Assembly: GCF_000372725.1 (NCBI RefSeq)
Contig: NW_005197128.1
Coordinates: 378,370 to 442,369 of the forward strand
Direction: 5' to 3'
DNA: 64,000 nucleotides
DNA from: Emiliania huxleyi CCMP1516
Taxonomy: Eukaryota; Haptophyta; Isochrysidales; Noelaerhabdaceae
The stretch's first letter is position 1. The number at the start of each line of letters is the position of its first letter. Below are positions 46,534 to 56,193 of the stretch, piece by piece. The translations under genes were made by a program, and so were the position numbers. The notes below the pieces were generated by a model. It was given only the letters and a program-made list of their open reading frames with translations, did not search any database and was not told where the DNA came from.

Positions 46534-47350
46534 ATGTCGGCAATGCTCGAGCCGCTCGTCGACAAGGTGGTCCAGGTCATCACCAACGACGGAAGGAATA
46601 TCGTCGGCCTGCTCAAGGTGCCGGCTCAGCCGCGCACCCCACCTGACGCCGCGGCGGTGCCATATATCTGATCGCATCGTCGGCCACCACGCCGCCGCGT
46701 ACCAAGCACCCACCACGCCGGTGACGGCTGCATATGCCGACGACCGATGCCACGCCACACGCAAGGGCACGTGCCCTCTCCTCGTCTGCTGCGCCGGCGC
46801 CGCCTCCTGACCGAGACTGGTACCCTCCGAACGCAGGGCTTTGACCAGACCACCAACGTCATCCTCGACGAGTGCCACGAGCGAGTTTTCTCGACGACCG
46901 CGGGCGTGGAGCAGGCGGCGGCGGGGCCTGTCACCTCCCTCTTCTCCTCCCCCCCACATCGCGCCACATCTCGCTGCGAATCCTGCACCGATCTACTCTT
47001 GCCACGCCTTCGCCAGTGATGCTCAACACTGTTTGTATTCCCCGACGCGCGCGCTGGCGCCACGTGGCTCCACCCGCGCGCGAGCGAAGAGAACACCGTT
47101 GTCTGAGGTGGCGAGATCTCGCACGCTCCGGAGCCCCTGCGCATCCGGAGACCCCTCCTCGCGCGCCCGCGCCTCTCGCGGCCCGTTCGCCCACGCGCCT
47201 CCGCTCCGCGGGTTCCCGCAGGTTATGCTGGGGCTCTACATCGTCCGAGGGGACAACATCGCGCTCGTGGGCGAGGTCGACGAGGAGATCGACGCCGAGA
47301 TCGACCTTGCCATGCTCAAGGCGGAGCCGCTCAAGGCTGTCGTCCACTGA
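46534..47350 (+). CDS. LSM8: U6 snRNA-associated Sm-like protein LSm8
   Basis: Three exons, 46534-46617, 46837-46914 and 47222-47350, give 96 residues, the same length as human LSM8. It is part of the nuclear LSm2-8 ring that binds the U6 snRNA 3' end. Sm1 motif: LVDKVVQVITNDGRNIVGLL, then GFDQTTNVILDECHERVFST. Sm2 motif: LGLYIVRGDNIALVGEVDEE. Intron 1 (46618-46836) is GT-AG and intron 2 (46915-47221) GC-AG. Both junctions keep the frame and the Sm fold. Confidence 0.96.
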
Positions 47351-47447
47351 GCGCGCGACCAGTCTGCAGTCAGGGATTCTAGGTCAATACGTTTAAAATC
47401 GTTATAGTTTATACACCCGGTACATCGCGGGCGCCCGGGGGCGACCC

Positions 47448-47531
47448 GGCAGCGCTCATCTCTCGGGCCGCACCCGTGCCCGGAGTGTCAGTGTGGGGCA
47501 CTGAGGGCGCGACCGTCATCTCGGCGCTGCC
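47448..47531 (-). promoter_or_regulatory. SECIS element of the selenoprotein mRNA
   Basis: Folded by hand on the minus strand, ~80 nt after the stop. Helix I is GGCAGCGC paired with GCGCTGCC (8-9 bp). After a short internal loop comes the quartet ATGA (plus-strand 47516-47519) opposite CGAG, directly stacked on helix II (GGTCGCGCCC with GGGTGCGGCC, 10 bp with GU pairs). A 5'-side bulge TCA follows, then helix III GTGCCC/GGGCAC and a 14-nt apical loop. This is a form-2 SECIS layout. The usual AA in the bulge is replaced (CA/CC), a variation known from some SelM SECIS elements. Confidence 0.8.
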
Positions 47532-47612
47532 GCCGGCCGCAGCCGTGGCAGGGGGTCTCGACTGCGAGTCCTCCGCCCGTGGACCGGGGGGGGGGGGGGG
47601 GGGTAGCTCGAT

Positions 47613-48287
47613 CTAGAGCTCGTCCTTCTCCGCAGCGTCGTCCTCGGAGAAGGAGACCTTGCAGAAGCCGCAGGCGCGCGCGCACTTCTCGCGCATGAAG
47701 GCCTCGTTGGCGGTGCACTCGCCCATAGTGGACCAGTACTGGCAGTTGTTTGCCGACTCGGCGTCCGTGCAGAGGGTGCCCTCGGCCTGCTTGGCGCCCT
47801 CTGCGCACAGCCCGCACGCCTTCCTGCAGTTGGTGTGCATAAAGCCTTCGTTCCGGTCGCACTCCCCTTTGCTGGACCAGCCGGCGCATCGCTCGTCTGC
47901 GTCGCCGCAAATCTCGCGCAGCCCGAGAAGCGACATCAGCTTGTGAAGCGAAGCGATGGAAGACAGCCGCGTCAGATCAATCTTCATGACCTCGCTGCCG
48001 TCCTCGGTCAGCAGGAAAAGGTCCGGGTTGTGGTGGTTGATGTACACGACCTTGAGGTTCTCGTACCGCCCCGCGTGCAGGTCCGAGCGGACAAACTCCC
48101 GAACTTCGGGGAAACTGTTTAGCCGTCACCCCGAGCAAGTGCGGATCTCGCCGCGCGCTATCCTCGGCTTGTCGCTGTCACAAACCATCGTCGAGTCAAA
48201 GATCTGGCAGTTCATCTCCATGTCGGATCGCGCATGTGGCGCGAGCGTCAGGGCCAGGAGGCAGGCGGCACGAGAGGCCGGCGGCAT
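47613..48287 (-). CDS. SelM/Sep15-type selenoprotein with two ShK domains and KDEL tail
   Basis: Reading UGA (plus-strand TCA at 48126-48128) as selenocysteine gives one 224-residue ORF without introns. Residues 1-21 (MPPASRAACLLALTLAPHARS) act as a signal peptide. The redox motif is TCSGU (Sec at 54), followed by RLNSFPEVREFVRSDLHAGR and PDLFLLTEDGSEVMKIDL, the thioredoxin-like SelM/Sep15 fold. Two six-Cys ShK-type (ShKT) modules follow: CGDADERCAGWSSKGECDRN... and CTDAESANNCQYWSTMGECT.... The protein ends AAEKDEL, a canonical ER-retrieval signal. SelM and Sep15 are ER oxidoreductases; here the ShK modules may recruit glycoprotein or prolyl-hydroxylase-type substrates (inference). Standard gene finders would start at Met81 (MYINHHN-like frame) or miss it. 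Confidence 0.85.
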
Positions 48288-48354
48288 GTTGCACACCACC
48301 AAGCAAGTTGGGGCGAGCAGAAAGAATTTTAGGATCCTCCCTACTCGCGTGCGA

Positions 48355-48430
48355 GCAGTCCTCCCATCCCTCCCTTGGGTTGTCCGTTTTCTTTCTTTCT
48401 TTTCTTTCTGCGAGCAGAAAGAATCCTGTT
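48355..48430 (-). repeat. Dispersed repeat A, copy 5
   Basis: TCCCATCCCTCCCTTGGGTT and TTTCTTTCTTTCTTTT, the inverted core, just upstream of the selenoprotein gene. A further GAGCAGAAAGAAT word is present at both 48317 and 48411. Confidence 0.8.
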
Positions 48431-48480
48431 TTCTTTCTTTCTTTTAGTAAGAATCCTAAAGAAACAAGATAGCTTGAATG

Positions 48481-48807
48481 CCGGCATTCAAGCGAGACGA
48501 CGCAGTCGGCTCCGCTAGTCGGCTCCGCGACGCGGAGCGCTGCATGAAGGCCGGCAAGCCGCTCACGGTGCGCGAGGCGTCCTTCATCAGCTTGCTGATG
48601 GGACACACCGAGCGCACCGGCGCGGCCACCGTGCGCTTCACCATGCACGTCGACGGCAGTCTCGACAGAAGGGGAGGGGGCGGAGGGAGGCGAGGGAGGC
48701 AAGAGGGCACGCAGCCTGAAGAATGGACTGCGAGCGGAGTCGTGGCGCTGCCAGCCAGACAGAGAAGAGAGAGAGAGAGAGTTACACTTCTCACTTGTCA
48801 CGCTTGA
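48481..48807 (+). CDS. Doubtful small ORF
   Basis: 109 codons. The first ~60 (MPAFKRDDAVGSASRLRDAE ... LTVREASFISLLMGHTERTG) have coding-like composition, while the rest is Gly/Arg low complexity and a GA microsatellite. No family recognised; it could be a 5' exon or chance. Confidence 0.25.
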   Translation, partial: PAFKRDDAVGSASRLRDAERCMKAGKPLTVREASFISLLMGHTERTGAATVRFTMHVDGSLDRRGGGGGRRGRQEGTQPEEWTASGVVALPARQRRERERVTLLTCHA

Positions 48808-48969
48808 ACCGGGCGCCGCCTCGGGATATAGAAAATTTGCCTGTGGCCGACCCTCACAGCTCACAGCTCTTCACTGGCATTCGAGGACGGACGCGTTCAT
48901 CCCATTCGAGAAAATGAGGAACGATGAACGGGTTTCGAACTTTTGGCCGGCGGCCTCGACGGTCCCGAG

Positions 48970-50541
48970 ATGACCAGCTCTCCGCTGGGCGGCCACGACG
49001 ACGATGGGTCGGACGGCTCCTCGAGCGCCGAATTCTTCCCTTGCGACGAGTACCCGCAGGATGTGCCTGGCGCCATTGCTGAGCCAGTCGTGGGATTTGC
49101 GGCGGAGGTGGATCAATTCGTGGTGGGCGAGGCAAGGACGGCGCGGGCCGAGCTGGACCGCATGCGGGCTGCGCTGCTGAGGGTCAGCACCGTCGCGGTC
49201 GACTTGGCGGAGCGGTCGCTGCTCCTAGCAGAAAGCCAGAGTCTCCCGCCGCGCTCTCGCGGCATGGAGCAGGAGGCGCGGCTGCAGCTCTACCGACGCG
49301 CATTCGGCCACGTCGATGTCCAACGGGCGGCAGAATCGCGACAGGCAGCGCATGTTCAGAGGCGGACAAGCCTGGCTCCCCGTGGCCCCACAAGCCCGAC
49401 AGCAGTGCCTTCAGTGCCTTCAGGACCTGTGCCTGTTGGCCCTGGCACCTTCCGCCAGCTACTCCCCCTAACCCAATCAGGCGAGTCGAGGCACAGCTGG
49501 ACGCGAGGACGCAGGCACGTCATGCCACCAAGCAATGCGAGCAGACGCCCCCTGCGATGTAGCCACAGCCGGCATGCAGCGCCCGACCGTCGGGCGCCTT
49601 TCCAGTCCACAACCCCCCCTCCCTGCGCTTAGCTGGCAGAGCGGGCGCAGCGGCGGCTTGAGGCATTGGTACCCTAGAGCGACGGGTTGCGATGGCGGCC
49701 TTTCCCACCATTTGCTGCCGAGCTTGAGTAGGCGCAGCTTGATGCGACGGAGCGGCGGGCGACGCGAGCAGAGGCCCGCGCCGCAGAGTTGGAGGCGCTC
49801 CGGATGAAGGAGATCGGCGGGCCAATCCCCCAGCTACGTTCAGAGGCATGGCTCGAGGCGCCGCTTCATCTGCTCCCGCTACCCCCCCCCCCCCTTCCCT
49901 TTGCACAAACAACAGTGGCTCCCTTCGCCTCTGTCGAGACTCACCCCTTTGGGCCACTGCTGTGCACCGCTTCCACCTCACCACCCCCGCCGTCACCCAC
50001 CCACCATTTAGGCCCAGCTCGCTGCGCGGCTCCGGGCGCAAGCAGAGTGGGAGGCGCCGTGACGAACCTCTCGGTCACAGATCTAGACATGCCTAGTCTT
50101 CCTTCTTCGGGCCCTCTCCCTCCCTGTAGGCCGGACCCTCACCAGGCCGGTCCCGATGTGTTCCAGGCGCAGCGGCGGGAGCAACGACAGACCTGGGAGC
50201 GGGCGCGCCGCGCCGAGCAGGTCGCGGCTGCGGAGAGAGCCCTGACCATCGAACGTCGCGGGCTGGCTACACTCGCCGTGACGCTCTGCTTCGCCTTGGC
50301 GGCGAACCGGCTTGGGGCGGGGGGTGACCGGCTCAAGAGCGCCCGCCGTGATAGCGTCGGCGATGGCGCCACGTCGCGGCAGGCCACCGGTTGGCAGTGG
50401 ACAGTGCCGCCGCGACCACTGGAAGCACCGAGTCTTGCCTCATCACAGGGTCTGGCGCTGCTTGCGCCAGGTGCCGAGAATCCGAGTGCGGCCAGCCGCG
50501 TGAGAGCGCTACTTGGCGAGAATACATCTTGTGTGGCCTAA
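48970..50541 (+). CDS. Hypothetical coiled-coil protein with many small exons
   Basis: Exon 1 starts MTSSPLGGHDDDGSDGSSSA and carries a helix (RAELDRMRAALLRVSTVAVD), then a Pro/Ser/Val-rich part. Further likely exons, each opening after an AG, are RVEAQLDARTQARHATKQCE (~49485), LAERAQRRLEAL (~49632), AQLDATERRATRAEARAAEL (~49731), AQLAARLRAQAEWE (~50012) and AQRREQRQTWERARRAEQVA (~50167). A hydrophobic helix LATLAVTLCFALAAN and a Ser/Ala-rich C terminus end it. Exon edges are approximate. Several exons open with the same GCGCAGC word, suggesting duplicated exons. Function unknown. Confidence 0.45.
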
Positions 50542-50949
50542 TATAGAATATAAAAGACTAAAAAGAGTACCGTGCGCGTTTGGGTCGACTGTTTGTGACG
50601 CGCGGCTAGCCACTCCCCGCCTTTCCTCTCGGCGCCGCCTCGCCATCTCTCCGCGAGTCCGCGCCCACCGCGGCGGGGAGCGGCGGGTGGCCGGGTGCAG
50701 GGTGCGCGGCCGCCGCGGCGCGACACGGCGGCGACTTCCGGACTTGAAGACGCACTTGCACCAGCGCCCACACCTGGACGTCGGAGTGTGTGTGTGTGGA
50801 GGGCAAAGCGTAAGGGGGGGCTTCGTCGTTCGTGATGGCCGATATGAACGCAGCTCGATGCTCGTAGGCGAGAGTGGCCCGGAGAGCGCCGAGAGAGCCC
50901 CGCGGCGCCGCGACCCGCGACCGCCACGCGACCCACCAGACCACCCAGG

Positions 50950-51841
50950 CCGAGCGTTTTTGATCTCTCGGTAAGTGGGGGGCCGAGCCGCCTCGGGGTG
51001 GCGGGCGGGCGGGCGTGTTGAAAAACAGAAAACAGAAAACAGAGGGGGGCCAGGGCCCCCACTACGATTAGACACAAGGCGAGAACGCGCAGCATGTGCA
51101 GTCGACCGTTCAGCGGAGGGGGGGGGGGGAGCCGAGGGGGCGACGTCCCGACACGGCAGGTTGGAGCTGACCCCGGGAGAGAGAGAGACGAGCGATGGCA
51201 CGCCCCCAATGACCCTAGACAGACATGACGAGCCGACAGCGATGCAGCGGCAGCGAAGGCGGCGAGGAGAGCCCGCGCTGCAGAGCTCCGCCGGGCGGCA
51301 GCAGAGACATCGGCGGACGGGGGAGCACGGGACACGTCGGCATAGGAGCCAGGGGGGTGGGAGAGTTGAGTCAGGTGCAGCAGCACCGTCTCGGCAGCGA
51401 GGCCGACGATGGCGACGGCGGCGACGTAGGCGAGACGGTGGCGAGGGTGGCGACGGTCACGATGAAGGTGGCTTGACGAAATGGATGACGCCATCGCGCA
51501 ACATGACATCCTCGATGTCGTCGTCCTCGAGCCGGTTGAGCTCCTTCATCAGGAAGTGCATTGCCGTCGCCCGCTCCTTTTGCGGCGTCGCATGCGTCAT
51601 CAGGTTGGGAAAGACTTTGACGAAAAAGTCATCGACGGAGAACTCGTCCTGCTCCTGCTCCTGCAGCTCCGAGATCGCATCTCGGATCCTCGCGCGCGCA
51701 GCCGACATCCACGGGATGATGGGGCGCTCGCAGGCTGTTTTCGACGGTTTCTACATTTTGTTTTTGTTTTCAGTCTAGGGGGCCCGACCCCCTCAGAGGC
51801 GGCGGGCGGGCGCCCACTTACCGAGAGATCAAAAACGCTCG
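50950..51841. mobile_element. Candidate element bounded by ~32-bp inverted repeats
   Basis: 50950-50981 (GGCCGAGCGTTTTTGATCTC...) is the reverse complement of 51810-51841, an apparently exact match of about 32 bp. A 4-6-bp GGCGGGCGG motif also recurs inside each end. The ~830 bp between contain one good ORF (51457-51708 -). No target duplication was recognised, so it may be a non-autonomous DNA transposon or a gene flanked by inverted copies. Confidence 0.5.
51457..51708 (-). CDS. Small acidic hypothetical protein (83 aa)
   Basis: Starts MSAARARIRDAISELQEQEQ and ends GVIHFVKPPSS. The amphipathic helical pattern (FSVDDFFVKVFPNLMTHATP, then MHFLMKELNRLEDDDIEDVM) looks like a real folded protein, perhaps winged-helix-like. 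No family recognised. It is the only gene inside the inverted-repeat-bounded segment. Confidence 0.5.
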   Translation of the reverse strand: MSAARARIRDAISELQEQEQDEFSVDDFFVKVFPNLMTHATPQKERATAMHFLMKELNRLEDDDIEDVMLRDGVIHFVKPPSS

Positions 51842-52031
51842 GCCCCACCACCCTCACCCACGACACCGCCCAGCACACTATACCGCGCGTAGCGCGCGGC
51901 CGAGACGAGGGCCGAGGGCCGTGCTCGCACTTTACTTGCGCGTGCATAAAGGAAGATCGAAGACGAGCGACCCCCTCTTAGAGCCCTGTCCTCACAGTCG
52001 ATATGTTCACACTAGACACTCACAGTATATA

Positions 52032-53198
52032 TCACGCAAGAGCCTCGAACCAGGGACGGGTAGGTTTCGTAGCCGCCGCAGGTGGAGGAGGAGCTTTGGG
52101 GAGGGGGCTAGCCACGCCCCCACGTCGCGGCGCATCCTTGCCCGCGGCGTCGCGCCTGAGCGCCCCGCCCCCGCCATAGGTCAGCTTGGTGCGCACGGCG
52201 CCATTGGCGGCCTCGGCAGTGCAGCGTGGGCAGTCGCATGTAAAGTGGTAGTGGTCACTCAGGTCCTTCCGCCTCGCGTGCACGGGCCGGTTGGCGTCGA
52301 TGTACGAGATCGTGAGGGGCTCTCCCGCCGCCACGGCCTCCTGCGCCACGATGCGCATCCGCGCGACGCCTCTCATGGCCACGCAGTTGGGCTCGCAGGA
52401 ATGGTTGAAGGTGGCCGCCTGCAGGTAGCAGGCGTGTCCGAAGATTGCGCCGTCGTCGCGGACGAAGCAGCCGAAGATGTTGGAGTCGAGGCGGCTGACG
52501 AGCGCGAAGAGCTCGTCGTCGCTCGGCGGCGGCGCGTGCCACCAATCGCACCGCGAGAGGAGCGTGCGGAAGGCCGCCGAGACACGCGCCCACTCCTGCG
52601 CCTCCTTGGGCTGGCTCCAGTGCGGAGGGTGGTGCACCAGCGCGTCGAACAGGCCGTCGGCAGTGTCGGCAGCGTCGGCAGCGTCGGTAGCGTCGGCAGC
52701 GTCGGCGCGGCATGCGAGTGCCTCCAGCAGCAGGCGCAGTACGTTGGCCGTCGACTTGCCGTACTTTCGCAGCGGCGCAAAGCAACGCAGCGCTGCGCAG
52801 ACGCGCCCGTGCGGCGCTGAGCCCACCGACCCCTCGATCCGATGCCTCGTTCGACATTGCTCACTACAGTAGAATGCGTGCTCGCAGTTGGGACACCGCA
52901 CCGTGAGCCGACCAGATCCGAGAGAGAAGCAGGACGCGCAGACGCGCTTGCGCCACTCCTCGAAGGTACAGACGCAGTATGCTGGCGCATCGCAGACCAC
53001 GTCGTCTGGAGCGATTTGTGATGCAGCGACCATGAAGCGGCCTGCAGCGGCTGAGGAACCCATCCTCGCTGACCTCCAGCAGCCGTCGCCGGCATGGACC
53101 ACGGATGTACGAAGCGATACGTGGCCGGAGGGTGCGGTCCTGAGTGTGACCTCGCAGCGTGGACGGCACAGCACCGCGGCGAACGCATCCTCGACCAT
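52032..53198 (-). CDS. SET and MYND domain protein (SMYD-like)
   Basis: 388 residues from MVEDAFAAVLCRPRCEVTLR (a longer frame to 53753 has no domain support). The MYND zinc finger is CASCFSLGSGRLTVRCPNCE, with HAFYCSEQCRTRHR. The SET part has the signature FNHSCEPNCVA and ISYIDANRPVHARRKDL, then the post-SET-like FTCDCPRC. This S-SET/MYND order is that of SMYD lysine methyltransferases. A GTCGGCAGC microsatellite (52655-52705) encodes an ADAADATDAADAADTAD tract in the linker. Target unknown. Head-to-head with CHCHD5, 234 bp apart. Confidence 0.85.
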   Translation of the reverse strand: MVEDAFAAVLCRPRCEVTLRTAPSGHVSLRTSVVHAGDGCWRSARMGSSAAAGRFMVAASQIAPDDVVCDAPAYCVCTFEEWRKRVCASCFSLGSGRLTVRCPNCEHAFYCSEQCRTRHRIEGSVGSAPHGRVCAALRCFAPLRKYGKSTANVLRLLLEALACRADAADATDAADAADTADGLFDALVHHPPHWSQPKEAQEWARVSAAFRTLLSRCDWWHAPPPSDDELFALVSRLDSNIFGCFVRDDGAIFGHACYLQAATFNHSCEPNCVAMRGVARMRIVAQEAVAAGEPLTISYIDANRPVHARRKDLSDHYHFTCDCPRCTAEAANGAVRTKLTYGGGGALRRDAAGKDAPRRGGVASPLPKAPPPPAAATKPTRPWFEALA

Positions 53199-53432
53199 CG
53201 AGACCTGCCCGTGGTCACACACTGAACACGCGCCCGCAGCAAACGGGGGAAAAGAATTTTCGGGCCCCGTTGTGAGTGTTTCACACGCATAAACGCACAA
53301 CCAACTGTTCTCTCTCTCTTTCCCACAGCCGCGCCTAGGGCCATGCAGGCTGCGCTCCAGCAGGTCGAGATGCACTGCTCTGCAGGCGCGCGTCCCACCG
53401 GCTAGGATCTTGCCTCCGCCTGAGCGTACCTG

Positions 53433-53811
53433 ATGTCCGACTTCCGTCCTTGCTCGCCAGAGCTCGAGCGGTATGCAGCGTGCGTGGACGGCCATTCTGG
53501 CACCTGGCTCGTGGACTGCGACCCGCTCAAGAGCCAGCTGAACGCTTGCGCCTCGAGCTAGTGCGCCCTCCCCGCGCGGCTGTGGTGGTGAAACCCACAC
53601 TAACCGCCGGACACCTGCGCGCAGCTCAGGCCTCGTGGAGGCCATCAAGAGCAGGTGCAAGCCGCAGATCGACCAGTACGAGCGCTGCCTGAAGGCGAAC
53701 CCGGCGAGGCCCGAGACGTGCACGGGCAAGCTCGAGGCGCTCGGAGATTGCACAGAGGGGAGGGAGGCGCAGAGGCTCGTCGCACAGCAGCAGCAACAGC
53801 CAAATCGATGA
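53433..53811 (+). CDS. CHCHD5: CHCHD5-like twin CX9C mitochondrial protein
   Basis: Exons 53433-53547 and 53630-53811 give 98 residues. Four CX9C motifs form two twin pairs: CSPELERYAAC with CDPLKSQLNAC, and CKPQIDQYERC with CTGKLEALGDC. This is the layout of CHCHD5/Mix14, imported into the mitochondrial intermembrane space by Mia40 and oxidised there. The intron (53548-53629, 82 bp) is read as GC-AG; splicing rebuilds the fourth Cys of the first pair (LNA-C-LVEAIK). The Gln-rich tail (AQQQQQPNR) is a small addition. Confidence 0.85.
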
Positions 53812-54110
53812 GGCTTGATGGACCTTCGTTCTCGTCGAACCGTCTCCGCACACGCTGTGTGGTGTGTTACTGGTACTCAACTCTCACTCCCATCGTTTGA
53901 AATGATCCCATCGTTGCGGGCGGGGCCACGCGACTTGCCCTCAGTCTTGCGTTGTCAAGACTGAGATACAAAAGACGACTATCTTAAAGAGACGAACTCG
54001 CCGCGCTTCCGCGACATCGGAGAGAGAGCGAGTGAATTCTAAAGAGCACGGTGTCGAGCCGTGCCGGTGGCGGTGCCTCTCGCGCACAGGCGGCGCTCCC
54101 CCGTTGCCGT

Positions 54111-55015
54111 CTACCCTTCCTCCGCCGGCTTGGCTAGCCTCTCGAGCCCCGCCGAGAGGAAGGTGAGGGCCATGTGCGTCGAGAGGAGAGGCAGGATGAG
54201 CGGGTCCCACGCGGTACGAAACGTGTTCATCACCGCCTCGTCGTGCGCGCCAAACTGGAGTCCGACGCCGGTGAGGAACCTGGCGCACGGGGCGGGCGCG
54301 AGGCCGTCAGGACGGGCGGGGGTATGCCACGGGAGGGGCGCGGCGCGGCCCACCAGGCAAAGAACAGGATGATGACGAAAAAGTTGAAGGTGAGCACAGT
54401 GCCGAGGGTGTTGATGACGCGCGCGAGCGGCGTCGCCTCCTCCTCCTCCTGCAGCTCAGCCGCGGCGCCGCCAGCCAGCCTCCTGTCGGCCAGCCCACGC
54501 TCAGCTTTGAATTGCGCGAGGTCGCTCTCGAGGCGGGACAGCTTGGCCCGCTCGCCCGAGTCACTCAGGTCAACAAAACCCGCCGCGTCGTCCCCATACT
54601 TTGCGCGCACACGCCGCGCCTTGCTCGTCACGTACGGGTTGGTCTCGGGTGTGACGAAGTTACCGAGCAGGCTAGGCTCGGCCAGTGCTGGCGGCGGCGA
54701 CAGCGGCGGTGGCGGCAGCGGCGGTGGCGGTGGCGGCGGCGGCGGCGAAGAGACGGCGCTCACCGTGGCAGGGAGCTGCACGGAGAAGCTCTGGCCCGGC
54801 GCGACGCCTTCCGGCACAACTACCTGGCACTGGGCTCCGCGTGGAGGCTGAATGAGCAGAAGGTCACCAGCAGCCTTGCCTTCCGGCAGGACGACTGAGA
54901 CGACAGGCGACGGCGGTACTTGCGATGCCTCGTTCATCCCGACTGCGATTCGGCGGCTCCGTAGCACCGGGTGCGGGGCGAGCAGCGCTCCGAGAGCCAG
55001 GATGCTCTGCAGCAT
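54111..55015 (-). CDS. Proline-rich membrane protein, probably organelle-targeted
   Basis: Exons 55015-54354 and 54279-54111 give 276 residues; the intron (54280-54353, 74 bp) is GT-AG. The start MLQSILALGALLAPHPVLRS looks like a signal or transit peptide. Two short repeats (VVLPEGKAAGDLLLIQPPRG; VVVPEGVAPGQSFSVQLPAT) form a β-module common in algal proteins of unknown function. A Pro/Ser tract, a charged helix (AKLSRLESDLAQFKAERGLA) and a TM helix (VLTFNFFVIILFFAW) follow, then AHDEAVMNTFRTAWDPLILP. Role unknown. Confidence 0.6.
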
Positions 55016-55071
55016 GGTGCGATTCTTGGGCGCGCTGGCGCACCTGCGCACTGAAGGGAAAAAAGAGAATT

Positions 55072-55142
55072 GACCCCGCTGTGTGGTGGCGGCGTGCCGT
55101 CGTCCCATCCCTCCCTTGGGTTGTCTGTTTTCTTTCTTTCTA
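55072..55142 (-). repeat. Dispersed repeat A, copy 6
   Basis: GTGTGGTGGCGGCGTGCCGT, CCCATCCCTCCCTTGGGTTG and TTTTCTTTCTTTC, inverted. It overlaps the upstream flank of the proline-rich protein gene. Confidence 0.85.
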
Positions 55143-55272
55143 AGCACACATACATCCTTGAAAAAACCATTTTACAGAAAAGAAAACGCGGCCCGAAATT
55201 TATTTCTTTCTAAGCACAATTCATCCTTGAGAAAGGCATTTTACAGAAAAGAAAACGCGACCCGCGATTTAC
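55135..55272 (+). repeat. Tandem duplication of a ~68-bp unit
   Basis: TTCTTTCTAAGCACA ... CATCCTTGA.AAA ... CATTTTACAGAAAAGAAAAC is present twice (start ~55135 and ~55205), with small differences. 55280-55555 holds GCGGCGGCAGCGAAG units and no supported gene. Confidence 0.85.
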
Positions 55273-55558
55273 TCCACCACACGCTTGGCCAACTCCCTCC
55301 CGTGTCGAGCTGTCGACTCCCTGCCCCTTTAGTGCACGCAACGGCGCTGCTGTGGCGCCGAAGCGGGGGAGATGCCAGCCGGCGTAAAAGGCGAGCGGCC
55401 TCGGGGCAGAGGGGCGGGTCCGGTGCTCGGGCGGCACCAAGGGCGATAAGGAGAAGGCCCGCGGCGAAGGCGGCGGCAGCGAAGGCGGCGGCAGCGAAGG
55501 CGGCGGCAACAGCGGCGGCGAAGCTTGCTCACGTTCGTTATCGCCGTCGCAGCTAGAG

Positions 55559-56140
55559 TCAATCACTGTCCTTGTTGAGGGTGCCAGCAGCGCGAAGGAC
55601 GTAGCGAAACTCGTCCTCCGCGTCGGGCTGCCCAAAGGTGAGCACGCTGCCCTCACGTAGCTGGGCGCTCGCCACCTCCTTGGCTGTAGACTGCAGGACG
55701 ACCGGCTCGCCACCCGGCTGCTGCACACGGCAGCCATACTTGCGCGAGACGTCTTTGAGCCGGACGCTGCGACCGTCTGCGGCGACGTGGAGCACGGCGT
55801 GCTGGAGCGAGATGCGCTGCGTATCGATTCGCGGGAGCAGGGCAACGCCGCTCGACGCGTCGCGACCGACTGTCAGCGTGGCGCCGGGAGGGAGCACGAT
55901 CGGCGACGGCCGGCCAGCGCGAGCCCCACTGACCCCAGCATCCAGCGCTAGCTCCAACGGCCAGCGTGCGCTCAAACAGCTCGGCGCCCGGGGGGGGGCG
56001 GGGACAGCACCGGCGACGACGACTGGCTTCCGAGCCGCGAGAGCTCTGCACTTAAATGGTGGATGTCGCGGCTCACGCGCCCGAGACGCTCGCACGCCCG
56101 CGCCAGACCTTCTACCTCTTCGTGATCCGCCCGCCGCCAC
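55559..56140 (-). CDS. FHA-domain protein
   Basis: FHA core: ATLTVGRDASSGVALLPRID, then ISLQHAVLHVAADGRSVRLK and DVSRKYGCRV, with LREGSVLTFGQ at the end. FHA domains bind phosphothreonine; Gly-Arg, Ser..His and the DxSxxxGxxV positions are present in degenerate form (no DTSSNGT). A coiled-coil frame just upstream (55972-56193 -, EEVEGLARACERLGRVSRDI) may be an earlier exon, so the N terminus is uncertain. Stop at 55559-55561. Confidence 0.65.
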   Translation of the reverse strand: MAAGGSRRGRRSGAGVRASRAREPRHPPFKCRALAARKPVVVAGAVPAPPRAPSCLSARWPLELALDAGVSGARAGRPSPIVLPPGATLTVGRDASSGVALLPRIDTQRISLQHAVLHVAADGRSVRLKDVSRKYGCRVQQPGGEPVVLQSTAKEVASAQLREGSVLTFGQPDAEDEFRYVLRAAGTLNKDSD

Positions 56141-56193
56141 CCTCGCCTCGCCCTCCCGCCGCCTAGCCGCTCGCTCGCTCCTATCCGTGCCAC

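Noticed and set aside
46399..46959. 186-codon minus-strand ORF opposite LSm8
   Set aside because: Antisense shadow; the plus strand encodes a perfect LSm8.
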